A stretch of 64,000 bases of DNA from contig CAMATZ010000019.1 of NCBI GenBank assembly GCA_945861275.1, forward strand, positions 27,177 through 91,176. Direction: 5' to 3'. This document shows positions 19,193 through 26,550 of the stretch, piece after piece. The stretch is from Bordetella parapertussis. Its GTDB lineage: Bacteria > Pseudomonadota > Gammaproteobacteria > Burkholderiales > SG8-41. Position numbers and translations under genes: made by a program. The stretch's first letter is position 1, and each line of letters opens with the position of its first letter. The notes under the pieces are model-generated. The model was given only the letters and a program-made list of their open reading frames with translations, made no database searches and had not been told where the DNA came from.

Positions 19193-19750
19193 TCAATGGG
19201 CCGATTTCTGCTTGAGCGCGTTCAAATCGTTTACGCCCTGCAAGCTATACCCACCCATGGGCGAAACCGGCGGATTCCTGGCCATCGCAGCGTTGATGCC
19301 GTTGGTCAGATTACCGCCGCCGGCAGCCACGATGTTGCCACCGCCCGCCGCGACGATATTGCCGCCGCCCGCCGCGACGATGTTGGCCGGCAGGCTGATC
19401 GTGATGTTGCCGCCTTTCAGCATACCGATCGCCAGTCCGTTATTGCTTTGCAGATTGAATGCATTGGTTCCCGCGGACGAATACTTGATCCTGGATAGAT
19501 CCACGGTTGGAAACGGCGACGGTCCCGCACTGCGCACGTACTCCCTTAATTTATCCTTGTTGGCCCAGGTGCCATTGTTGTAGCGCTTGATGTTGCACTC
19601 GCCCGTTTCTCCGGAACCGTGCGGCGCTCGCTTGTACTCCTGTGTAACCAGCTCGGTAACCCACGGATCCCGGCAAGACTGCGCCTGTGCTCCCACTGCC
19701 GGTAACAGCATTGCCGCAGCCGCGGCGCTGAGAAAAATAATTCGCTTCAT
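19193..19750 (-). CDS. Secreted protein with three NIVAAGGG repeats
   Basis: A 185-residue protein of no family I recognise. Residues 1-24 are a Sec signal peptide (cleavage near AQAQS). Two cysteines (26 and 52) could form a disulfide. Residues 123-146 are three perfect copies of NIVAAGGG encoded by a 24-bp tandem repeat, likely flexible or strand-forming, and the C-terminus is Asn/Gly/Pro-rich. GAGGAG precedes ATG 19750; just upstream are (TAA)6 and a run of seven Gs. A perfect terminator follows. It is isolated in a rearranged region, so horizontal origin is possible. Confidence 0.7.
   Translation of the reverse strand: MKRIIFLSAAAAAMLLPAVGAQAQSCRDPWVTELVTQEYKRAPHGSGETGECNIKRYNNGTWANKDKLREYVRSAGPSPFPTVDLSRIKYSSAGTNAFNLQSNNGLAIGMLKGGNITISLPANIVAAGGGNIVAAGGGNIVAAGGGNLTNGINAAMARNPPVSPMGGYSLQGVNDLNALKQKSAH
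19313..19384. repeat. 24-bp tandem repeat, three units, in frame
   Basis: Three consecutive 24-bp units encode NIVAAGGG three times with only a few synonymous differences (GATATTG versus GATGTTG, GCCACCGCC versus GCCGCCGCC). Unit number could vary by slippage without breaking the frame. Confidence 0.85.
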
Positions 19751-19763
19751 GTAGATCTCCTCG

Positions 19764-19796
19764 TAATAATAATAATAATAATGAAAAGCGGGGGGG
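19764..19796. repeat. (TAA)6 microsatellite and G7 tract
   Basis: Six TAA units at 19764-19781 and seven Gs at 19790-19796 lie 13-46 bases upstream of the secreted-protein start codon, where a promoter or 5' leader is expected. Slippage here could change promoter spacing. Confidence 0.7.
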
Positions 19797-19979
19797 CGAT
19801 TCTAACACAAGGCACTCGCTACCTGCGCAGGCCAGGCAGCCCGTCGCATTTGCATGGCGCTCCAACTTGCAGCGCAGTGGCATCTATTGAATGCGATCGT
19901 TGCCTCCTTCGCCCAAGCGCGCCTCTGGGGTCTGGTGCCGAGCGTGATGCCGGTGGAGCGGCGGAAGGAGAACACGACG

Positions 19980-20023
19980 GGGTCAAGTCTTTTATTATCG
20001 TACGATAATGAAAGACTTGACCC
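19980..20023. repeat. 44-bp palindrome, copy 2
   Basis: Arms GGGTCAAGTC and GACTTGACCC flank the core TTATCGTACGATAATGAAA; one arm position mismatches. It abuts, within seven bases, the duplicated oxygenase tail at 20030, so it marks the rearrangement junction. Confidence 0.8.
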
Positions 20024-20029
20024 TTTTGC

Positions 20030-20261
20030 GCACGGCGTGGTCGTCGATGGCCAGACCGACCGCTACTCGCTCGCCTACTTCCACAGCCCGAACCCGTACC
20101 GCGTGATCGAGGTGCTGCCCGCCTGCATAGCCGCGGACCGTCCGGCGAAATATGCGCCGGCGCTCTACGCCGATCTGGTGCTGGAATTCTTCCGCGCCAA
20201 CTACGCCCACCAGCAAGGCCACGGCACGGCGGCGATGCCGAATCGCTACGCCCGAAGGCCC
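20030..20261 (+). pseudogene. Duplicated 3' end of the 2-oxoglutarate oxygenase
   Basis: These 232 bases match 18075-18306 with about 14 mismatches counted by eye. They encode the last 74 residues from the iron ligand His276 (HGVVVDGQTDRYS) to MPNRY, then run on because the stop codon is changed (TGA to CGA). The first 275 codons, with two of three iron ligands, are missing. Similarity continues a few bases past the original stop, showing a DNA duplication rather than a diverged gene. Confidence 0.85.
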
Positions 20262-20283
20262 GTCGCTCTCACCCGCACAAACT

Positions 20284-20372
20284 GTAGGGCGTCAATAAGC
20301 GTAGCGCATTGCGCCGAATGTGGTTGGCAACCGCGACATGCGGGGCAATGCCCTTCGGTTATTGCGCCCTAC
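20284..20372. repeat. GTAGGGCG inverted repeat
   Basis: GTAGGGCGTCAATAAGCG and CGGTTATTGCGCCCTAC form imperfect outer arms, with inner GCATTGCGCC and GGGCAATGCCC. It lies between the oxygenase remnant and the end of the transporter gene at 20399 and looks like a REP family member. Confidence 0.65.
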
Positions 20373-20398
20373 GCGGACTGCAGAATGAAGCGCCGCAA

Positions 20399-22681
20399 CT
20401 ACTCCAGCGCGCGCAGCGCACCGCTGGTAACGCGCAGGCGGGTGGCCAGCTCCCGGTTCAGATTGCGATAGAGCTTGATGCCCAGCTGCGGATGCTGCTG
20501 CATGATCTGAGTGAACTGGTCCGTGCCGAGTGTATACAGCACCACACGCTCACCCTTGGCAAAAGCATCGGCCGACCGCGAGGCACCGTCAATGATCGCC
20601 ATTTCTCCGAAAAAAACGCCGGGCATGAAAGTGGCCAGACGGCGGGCACGGTTCTCGTCGGGGAGTTGCACCTTGATGCTGACCGAGCCGCGAGCAATCA
20701 GGTACAGCCGGTCTCCAGCATCGCCTTCCTTGAACACCACATCTCCGTGCGCCAGCTCCAGCAGCGCCATCATCACGGCCATTTCGTCGGCATCGAAATC
20801 CGCCAATAAAGCCATATCCCGGAGCGCGAGTTCCGGCGCATCTTCGAAGCGCTCGCGATCCAGCAACCGGTCTTCGACCCATTCGAGCGCACGGTCGAGG
20901 TCTGGGAACCAATGCCCTGCATCGACTACTGCGGCAACGCCCAGCACCTGCAGATAACGACCATGGCCTTCGTCACCCCGCAGATGGCTCAGCAGCACCT
21001 GCATCCTGCGTCGCGTGGCGGTATGGCAGATCGTTTCGAGGGCACGCGCTCCGCTCGCATCGATCTCGGTCACCCGGCGAAAATCGAGAATGATGAAACG
21101 AACGTCGTCTGGCAGATTTTCGACACTCATCTGCAGACTGTCGGCTGTGCCAAAAAAGATCGAACCTTCAAGCTCGAAGATACGGATCTGTCGCCCCAGG
21201 AGACGCAGCATTTCGCGCTCCCCCGGGCCGCGCATTTTTAGTGAAGTGCGAATCGTGCCATCCAGCATGCGGCGCACCGGTGAGCCGCTCAGCTTGAAGA
21301 GCAGCATGAATATCGCAGCCGCGATGCCGACCGCGAAAGCTGCCATCAGGTTGAACATCAACATCGACAGAGCGACACCCAGCACCACCGCCAGATTGAG
21401 TACGATTTCGCCGCGATCAGTGCGGTTCGCGGCCAGTCGCCGGACGAGGTCGCGCGACCAGTGGTCCACCAGCGTGAATGCGGTGTAGATGATGATTCCG
21501 GCAAGCGCCGCAACCGGCACCTGCGCTATCAGCGGCCCCAGCACAAACAAGGACAGCACCATGAACATCGCATGAAACATCGAGCAGCGCGGCGTCCTGC
21601 CTCCACTCAGGTAAGCGGCACGCGTATGCGTGCTGGTTACCGGCGGAATAACGCCAAATGCGGCGGCCAGCGCGGCGGCAGCGCCCTGCCCCTTGAGCAG
21701 CCGGTCACTGTTGTGGCGGCCGCGTGTTACCGAATCAACAATCACTGCAGCGAGCAAACCATCCACCGCGGCGACTGACGCCAGTAGCAATGCGCTGGGC
21801 AGTAAAAAAGCGACCCAGGTGCCGAAGTCGTCGCGTGCGGCCACATGCAGCATGGAAATCAGCTCGCGCGGCGCAAAATCCGGGATCGGCAATTCACCGA
21901 CCAGCGGTCCGATGGCGCCCGGCTCGAACCCTGCAATCAGGAAATGCAGTCCCGTGCCGGCCAGCAAACCACAGAGCAACGCGGGCAATTTTCGGGTTAC
22001 GCGTGGCGCAACAACAGCCACGGCAATGACGACAACGGCCACCAGCAGGCTTGCGGGACGGATCATGCCGGGATCTCCGGCCAGTTCGCGCAGCTTCACA
22101 CTCGCATCAACACCCAGCACCGGACCGATCTGCGAAACGAGCATCAGGATGGCGATGCCGTTCATGAAGCCCGCAATGACCTGATAGGGCACAAACTTGA
22201 TCGCCCGACCCAGATGCAGCACGCCAAATCCCAGCTGCAGCAGGCCGGAAAGAAACACGGCAATGAAAGCCAGCGTGAGCACCTGCGGCACGTCAGGCCC
22301 CTGCGGTGTCTGCAGCAGCGGGTGTGCCATCAGGGTAGCGAGGATGCCGGCAAAAATCCCGACCACTGATGTTCGAGCACCCATGATGATGCAGGTGCTG
22401 GCGGGAATCACGCCGGATATCAGGGAGCCGATGGCACACGACAGCAGACCGGCAACCACGCCGACCGGAGCCCAGGCCGGCCCGAGCGCGGCAAACGCCA
22501 GCAGTCCCAGGCCCATGGCATTGGGAATTGCAGCCAGTGTGGCAATAAATCCACCGGAAAGATCGCCGAAAATACCTTGCCGCGTTTCCGTGCCTGATGC
22601 GCCGTGCGCTCCGGCTGCGGCTTCATTCTTGTATGAAGACAAATTTCCCCATTCCCTCAGAGTATTGGGGTCAGACACCAA
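20399..22681 (-). CDS. SulP-type anion permease fused to STAS and cyclic-nucleotide-binding domains
   Basis: A protein of up to 760 residues. Residues about 40-440 are the hydrophobic SulP transporter core (FGDLSGGFIATLAAIPNAMGLG, KFVPYQVIAGFMNGIAI, PVTSTHTRAAYLSGG). A STAS domain follows at about 490-600 with EIDASGARAL, then a cNMP-binding domain at about 625-745 (GDVVFKEGDAGDRLYLIARG, FGEMA, RSADA). SulP proteins carry sulfate, bicarbonate or dicarboxylates; the cNMP domain suggests gating by a cyclic nucleotide or a similar ligand. The start is uncertain: the frame opens with TTG or GTG inside an inverted repeat and no nearby Met has an RBS. Confidence 0.88.
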   Translation of the reverse strand: MVSDPNTLREWGNLSSYKNEAAAGAHGASGTETRQGIFGDLSGGFIATLAAIPNAMGLGLLAFAALGPAWAPVGVVAGLLSCAIGSLISGVIPASTCIIMGARTSVVGIFAGILATLMAHPLLQTPQGPDVPQVLTLAFIAVFLSGLLQLGFGVLHLGRAIKFVPYQVIAGFMNGIAILMLVSQIGPVLGVDASVKLRELAGDPGMIRPASLLVAVVVIAVAVVAPRVTRKLPALLCGLLAGTGLHFLIAGFEPGAIGPLVGELPIPDFAPRELISMLHVAARDDFGTWVAFLLPSALLLASVAAVDGLLAAVIVDSVTRGRHNSDRLLKGQGAAAALAAAFGVIPPVTSTHTRAAYLSGGRTPRCSMFHAMFMVLSLFVLGPLIAQVPVAALAGIIIYTAFTLVDHWSRDLVRRLAANRTDRGEIVLNLAVVLGVALSMLMFNLMAAFAVGIAAAIFMLLFKLSGSPVRRMLDGTIRTSLKMRGPGEREMLRLLGRQIRIFELEGSIFFGTADSLQMSVENLPDDVRFIILDFRRVTEIDASGARALETICHTATRRRMQVLLSHLRGDEGHGRYLQVLGVAAVVDAGHWFPDLDRALEWVEDRLLDRERFEDAPELALRDMALLADFDADEMAVMMALLELAHGDVVFKEGDAGDRLYLIARGSVSIKVQLPDENRARRLATFMPGVFFGEMAIIDGASRSADAFAKGERVVLYTLGTDQFTQIMQQHPQLGIKLYRNLNRELATRLRVTSGALRALE

Positions 22682-22684
22682 TAC
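22662..22684. repeat. GTATTGG..CCAATAC dyad over the SulP start
   Basis: GTATTGG GGTCAGACA CCAATAC is a 23-base dyad containing GGGTCAGAC, a common REP-like word. It overlaps the apparent start codons of the permease gene, so it may have replaced the native translation start. Confidence 0.55.
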
Positions 22685-22744
22685 ATCGTAAGCATTTATT
22701 TTTATTGATATTTTTTCAAACGGCCATTCGGCAGAGCAGATAGG

Positions 22745-22819
22745 CCTTGACTATTGCCTGTCCCGTCAATTTTCCAACGATCCGACCCACGCAGGACGGC
22801 AGTTGACCAATAGTCAAGG
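22745..22819. repeat. CCTTGACTATTG inverted repeat
   Basis: Twelve-base perfect arms CCTTGACTATTG (22745-22756) and CAATAGTCAAGG (22808-22819) flank 51 bases. They lie in the 229-base gap between the ThDP enzyme and the upstream end of the permease gene and could be a regulatory dyad or a small element. Confidence 0.55.
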
Positions 22820-22910
22820 GTGACTCTATCGCATCGTGTGAATCAGATTATAACGCCGCACTTGCCCGCGGCCGATCGGAAAGTCGCGGGCCGAAAAAGC
22901 GCTCGGACTA

Positions 22911-24656
22911 CTATATCGGCGTCACCCGTGCATGCAGGATTGCCGTACGCCCGCTGCGCACGGCCTTCACGCAGCGGGCAAGCGCCGCGGAAACCTCGTC
23001 CGGATCGTTGATCTTTTCACCATAGGCGCCAAACGCCTCGGCTATTTTGCTGAAGTCCACGTCCGGCAGCAGGTTCGACTCAAATTCGTTTGCGGCGACT
23101 GCTTCGCCTTGCGGGAATACACGTTGCGTCGACGCTTTCACCGCGCCCCAGCCCGTATTGTCCAGCACGACGATGAGGATCGGCAGCCGGTATTGCTGGG
23201 AAGCGGAAAACACCGAACTCGGATTGCCGAAATAGAAACCGCCGTCGCCCACCACCTGCACCATCATGCGCTCCGGCGCCGCGAGCTTAGCGCCGAGCGC
23301 GAATCCACCGGACCAACCGAGTCCTCCGCCCGCCGAGCGCATCATGGTGTTGGCAGCCGGACGCGTGATCTGCAGCGCGACTGCACCGGCATTGCGGATG
23401 CCCTCGTTGAAGACGACGTCGTTTGCATCGAGCACCTTGTTGAGCTCGGCCATCAGAAAGTGCGGATTGATTTCGTTCTGCCTGCCCTTGTCGGCGCGGA
23501 GCTTGGCGGCGCGCTCGATGAACGCGGCGTGTTCCGCTTTGAGTTGCGCAACGCGGGCGGCAGCCTTGTGCCGGAATGCCGGCGTGGCTTTCCTGTTGAT
23601 CACTTCAATAAGCTGCGTAAGGATATGACCGCTGTCGCCCTGCATACGCAGATTGCCCGGAAACGTCCACATCGGCGATGCCGGCTTGAGAATGTCGATG
23701 TCGATGTGCGCCCAGAACGAATTGGCCTTCGGCTGCACGTCGGTCGGAAACCACGGAACGTCGATATCGACGAGGATCCCCAGGTCGGCCTTCGGCATTT
23801 GTCTATCCAGCGTGTAGCCGACGAAGCATGGCAGCGTATTGGGGATGTTGCTGCTGGCGTTCGCCTCGATGATGGCAATGCCGGCGAGTTCGGACAGTTC
23901 CGCGATCGCCTGCACCGCGCGCGGATTGCGCCCCGCGTAGGCTGTGATCAAAATCGGATCGTCGGCATTGATGATGCGGTCCGCGAGCGCGCCGACGAGT
24001 TTCGGATCGGCCTGGCCGCCCTGCGTCGCTCCGTACTGATCAGCGGCGAAATGACGCACTTTGTCGACTCTCCAATGTTGCGTAAGCGTCTCGCGCTGCA
24101 TCATCAGATACACCGGACCGGCAGGTTCGCTCTGCATAATGGAATGCGCGCGCCGCAGTGCCTCCTTCACCACGACGCCCGAAGGCAGTGTCCATTCCCA
24201 TTTCAGATAGGGGCGCACCAGGCTCGCCTGGTCGAAGGGTTCCTGCACGAAATGCACATAGGTGTCGCGCGAGCCGACCAGTTCGTTGCCGGTACTGTAG
24301 GGCGCCTTGCCCGCCATCAGCAGCACCGGCAGCCGCGTGCGGAAAAGATTGTGCATAGCGTTGGAGGAATTCGCCGTGCCGACGTCGACGTGCACCAGCA
24401 CACCCTGGCCGCGCCCGGTCATGAAAGCGAAGCCGCCCGCCATATGGGCAGCGGTGTTCTCATGCGGGCAACGGATGACCTTCGGCAGCTTCTCGCCGAG
24501 ACTCTTCTTGTGCGCCATTTCCTCGATGATCGGCGCGTGGTCGGTACCGAAATTACAGAACAGATACTCGATCCCGATCTCGTTGAGGCCTTCAAGAAAG
24601 TAATACGCAGTGGAGAATTCCGTTTCGTTGCTGGTTTGGCGGGCGGGCTGCTGCAT
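22911..24656 (-). CDS. Thiamine-diphosphate-dependent enzyme, acetolactate synthase-like
   Basis: A 581-residue protein with the three-domain fold of the ThDP decarboxylase/synthase family. The N-terminal domain has the activating Glu66 in CPHENTAAHMAGG; the C-terminal ThDP motif is GDGGFYFGN, closing with VVLDN about 27 residues later, and GWGAV follows. It resembles the acetolactate-synthase/benzoylformate-decarboxylase group acting on 2-oxoacids. ATG 24656 was taken as start because the previous ten codons are promoter-repeat sequence. Transcription likely comes from the repeated module at 24679-24751, divergent from the HpxZ-like gene. Confidence 0.87.
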   Translation of the reverse strand: MQQPARQTSNETEFSTAYYFLEGLNEIGIEYLFCNFGTDHAPIIEEMAHKKSLGEKLPKVIRCPHENTAAHMAGGFAFMTGRGQGVLVHVDVGTANSSNAMHNLFRTRLPVLLMAGKAPYSTGNELVGSRDTYVHFVQEPFDQASLVRPYLKWEWTLPSGVVVKEALRRAHSIMQSEPAGPVYLMMQRETLTQHWRVDKVRHFAADQYGATQGGQADPKLVGALADRIINADDPILITAYAGRNPRAVQAIAELSELAGIAIIEANASSNIPNTLPCFVGYTLDRQMPKADLGILVDIDVPWFPTDVQPKANSFWAHIDIDILKPASPMWTFPGNLRMQGDSGHILTQLIEVINRKATPAFRHKAAARVAQLKAEHAAFIERAAKLRADKGRQNEINPHFLMAELNKVLDANDVVFNEGIRNAGAVALQITRPAANTMMRSAGGGLGWSGGFALGAKLAAPERMMVQVVGDGGFYFGNPSSVFSASQQYRLPILIVVLDNTGWGAVKASTQRVFPQGEAVAANEFESNLLPDVDFSKIAEAFGAYGEKINDPDEVSAALARCVKAVRSGRTAILHARVTPI

Positions 24657-24678
24657 GTTTGCACCGGGAGTAGGAGTT

Positions 24679-24751
24679 TTAAACACAATTTTTCACCAGT
24701 CAGCAATCTATGTCGCGACGGGCTAACAGTCAACCGCGTGAATTTTCACTG
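24679..24751 (-). promoter_or_regulatory. Repeated promoter module, copy 2 (ThDP enzyme)
   Basis: Minus-strand TTGACT (24733-24728), 17-base spacer, TAGATT (24710-24705). The flanks GAAAATTCACGCGG and GGTGAAAAATTGTGTTT are shared with copies 1, 3 and 4. It meets the divergent module head to head: CGCGTGAATTTTCA and TGAAAATTCGTGCG form an inverted repeat between the two -35 boxes. Confidence 0.8.
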
Positions 24752-24810
24752 AAAATTCGTGCGATTGACTACGCGTCGGGTGGTAGATACAGTTCCAGTA
24801 AGTGAAAAAG
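24752..24810 (+). promoter_or_regulatory. Divergent fifth copy of the promoter module
   Basis: Plus-strand TTGACT (24765-24770), 17 bases, TACAGT (24788-24793), then GTGAAAAAGAGTGTTTAAA, which matches the initial transcribed block of the other modules. It is more diverged than the other four and reads toward the HpxZ-like gene at 24849. Confidence 0.65.
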
Positions 24811-24848
24811 AGTGTTTAAATTTCCCATTCACCGATGGAGGCCGCTTG

Positions 24849-25253
24849 ATGAGTGATCTGACACCCAATCTTCCGGAGGTCGTCGCCGAGGTGCGCGACC
24901 TGTTCGAGCGCTACGAGCAGGCGCTGATCGACAAGAACGTCGCTGTGCTCGACACGACCTTCTGGGACAGCCCGCACACGATCCGCTACGCCCTCCACGA
25001 GAACGGTTACGGCTTCAACGAGATCCACGGCCATCGTGTCGCGCGTCCGCCGGGTCCGGGTACCAAGGAGAAGCGGATTCGCCTCGAGATCCTCACGCTC
25101 GGCCGCGATCTCGCCACCGTGAACCTCGAATACAAATTGCGCGGTCGCGAGTTGATCGGCCGGCAGAGCCAGACGTGGGTGCGGTTCCCCGCCGCCGGGT
25201 GGAAGGTGATCGCCGCGCACGTCTCCGCCATGAGCGACGCACCGCTGTGGTAG
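24849..25253 (+). CDS. HpxZ/AtzH-like NTF2-fold protein
   Basis: A 134-residue protein resembling the oxalurate-catabolism protein HpxZ and AtzH (SnoaL/NTF2-like fold): LFERYEQALIDKNVAVLDTTFWD, then TIRYALHENGYGFNEIHGHRVAR, ATVNLEYKL, GRQSQTWVRF and GWKVIAAHVS. Such proteins accompany amidase-type enzymes of ureide or cyanurate breakdown and may aid hydrolysis of an unstable amide intermediate. GGAG lies eight bases before ATG 24849. A truncated reading frame follows nine bases later at 25263, as if its original partner gene had been lost. Confidence 0.85.
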   Translation: MSDLTPNLPEVVAEVRDLFERYEQALIDKNVAVLDTTFWDSPHTIRYALHENGYGFNEIHGHRVARPPGPGTKEKRIRLEILTLGRDLATVNLEYKLRGRELIGRQSQTWVRFPAAGWKVIAAHVSAMSDAPLW

Positions 25254-25262
25254 AGGAGAGTC

Positions 25263-25355
25263 ATGACAACGACAGACGAAGTCCTTTATGCAGACGACCG
25301 GCAGTTCGACGCGATCCAGAAAGCGACTGGGCCCAGAGTCAGCCAGGAACCTTGA
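25263..25355 (+). pseudogene. 5' stump of an unidentified gene
   Basis: GAGGAGAGTC precedes ATG 25263, and the first codons read MTTTDEVLYADDRQFDAIQKAT before the frame stops after 30 codons. The good RBS and operon position after the HpxZ-like gene suggest the start of a partner enzyme whose body has been deleted. The family cannot be recognised from so short a piece. Confidence 0.4.
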
Positions 25356-25389
25356 TTTCAGCCGGCACTGGCACCTCTGCGTGCAGGTC

Positions 25390-25539
25390 TCACGACCAAC
25401 GAGCGGTATCTCGCCGATCGGTGGCGGTCAGCAGGGTCGCCGTGGACACCACGGTCCAGTCGCACAGTTCGTAGCGACGGTTCAGCTTGTCGCGCACCTG
25501 CGCCTCAGCCTTGGCATTGAACTCCACCTCTTGTGCCAT
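25390..25539 (-). CDS. Possible small protein or gene fragment, 49 residues
   Basis: A reading frame from ATG 25539 encodes MAQEVEFNAKAEAQVRDKLN followed by RRYELCDWTVVSTATLLTA and ends RWS. The charged amphipathic start looks protein-like, but no family is recognised and no strong RBS is visible. It is divergent from vapB. It may be a fragment left when the surrounding DNA was rearranged. Confidence 0.3.
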   Translation of the reverse strand: MAQEVEFNAKAEAQVRDKLNRRYELCDWTVVSTATLLTATDRRDTARWS

Positions 25540-25557
25540 TGCTTGCAGCGCCCGAAT

Positions 25558-25594
25558 GATACATACTTTAGATACATATCCTCTAAGAGTAGAC
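25558..25594 (+). promoter_or_regulatory. Likely vapBC promoter/operator
   Basis: Two direct GATACATA copies (25558-25565, 25571-25578) lie just before vapB, with TAGATAC as a plausible -10. Antitoxin-toxin complexes usually bind such repeats to repress their own operon; binding here is inferred. Confidence 0.4.
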
Positions 25595-25595
25595 C

Positions 25596-25862
25596 ATGAG
25601 CCTCACTGATAGTGTTCCCGATGTCGCCAAGGTTTTCACTACGGGCCGCAGCCAAGCCGTACGCCTGCCCAAGGCCTATCGCTTTGACACCAGCGAAGTG
25701 CTAATCGAGCGCCAGGGCGATGCCGTCATTTTGCGCCCCAAGCCCGTCGACAAACAGGCTTGGCGCGCCAGGATGGAGGCCGTGGTGAGCCGCTTTCAGG
25801 GGATGCCCATAAACATCAAACGCGAACGCGGTAGCGTCAAGCCACCGCTGAAGCTCGATTGA
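25596..25862 (+). CDS. vapB: VapB-type antitoxin (AbrB/SpoVT fold)
   Basis: An 88-residue antitoxin. The N-terminal swapped-hairpin DNA-binding domain is clear: AKVFTTGRSQAVRLPKAYRF, then EVLIERQGDAVILRPK. The C-terminal tail (KPVDKQAWRARMEAVVSRF onward) would wrap the toxin. The ATG lies ten bases after the AAGAG-like box. It is followed by the PIN toxin after nine bases, the usual antitoxin-first order. The pair stands between gene fragments, fitting a mobile module. Confidence 0.9.
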   Translation: MSLTDSVPDVAKVFTTGRSQAVRLPKAYRFDTSEVLIERQGDAVILRPKPVDKQAWRARMEAVVSRFQGMPINIKRERGSVKPPLKLD

Positions 25863-25871
25863 ATTTCCAGC

Positions 25872-26267
25872 ATGTACTTGCTCGATACCAACATCTGCGC
25901 CTATTTCATCAGCGGCAAATATCCCCGGGTGACCAAGCGTTTTTACGCTTGTGAGCCGAATGAAATTTGCATCTCCAGCATCACGGCGGCGGAGTTGGCC
26001 TATGGCGTTGAGAATAGCGCACGCGCGGCGGCGAACCGGGTCAACCTGGAGGATTTCTTGAGGCTGGTGCAAGTATTGCCGTGGGACAAAAACGCCATGT
26101 GGCACTACGCCCGGCAGAAGACTCGTTTGTGGAAGGCAGGGACAAAGATCAGTGAACTCGATTTGCTGCTGGGCAGTCAGGCGCTTGCGCTTGAAGCCGC
26201 CTTCGTTACCAACAACACGCGTGAGTTCAAGCGGCTTCAGGGGCTGCGCTTGGAGAACTGGGTGTAG
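25872..26267 (+). CDS. vapC: VapC-type PIN-domain toxin
   Basis: A 131-residue PIN ribonuclease. The acidic active site is visible: Asp5 in MYLLDTNIC, the Glu in ITAAELAYG, the Asp in ISELDLLLGSQAL, and the C-terminal AFVTNNTREFKRL. VapC toxins cut tRNA or rRNA when released from VapB. Length and motif spacing are normal, so the toxin is likely active. A CTATTCAG-ended repeat follows at 26306. Confidence 0.92.
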   Translation: MYLLDTNICAYFISGKYPRVTKRFYACEPNEICISSITAAELAYGVENSARAAANRVNLEDFLRLVQVLPWDKNAMWHYARQKTRLWKAGTKISELDLLLGSQALALEAAFVTNNTREFKRLQGLRLENWV

Positions 26268-26305
26268 TTTTTCTGAGGCATTGAAGAATGATCGAAAAAG
26301 GGTAC

Positions 26306-26454
26306 CTATTCAGCCTGAGTGCTAAATCAACTTCTTTCCCTCACCCCTGGCCCCTCTCCCGGAGGGAGAGGGGAACAAACCCTCGCCCTCCGGGAGAGGG
26401 TGGCGCGCAGCGCCGGGTGAGGGAGGATTTTGACTTTTCGTTCACTCTGAATAG
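26306..26454. repeat. CTATTCAG-ended GC-hairpin repeat, copy 1
   Basis: Outer ends CTATTCAG and CTGAATAG enclose 149 bases. Inside are CCCTCACCC...GGGTGAGGG and CCTCTCCCGGAGGGAGAGG hairpins. Related elements lie at 36451, 45955 (without clear ends), 48044 and 50652. Most of the 283-base gap between vapC and the hydrolase is this element. Confidence 0.7.
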
Positions 26455-26550
26455 AGACGAAAAAGGCAACACAGCATTCGCGTTAATGACCAGTGGCGAA
26501 TCTGTTTTGTGTGGACGAAATCCGGACCCGATGCTGCATGGATTGGCAGT

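Noticed and set aside
22932..24752. A 606-codon frame on the plus strand
   Set aside because: It is antisense to the ThDP enzyme, has the arginine- and histidine-rich composition typical of shadow frames in GC-rich DNA, and shows no domain.
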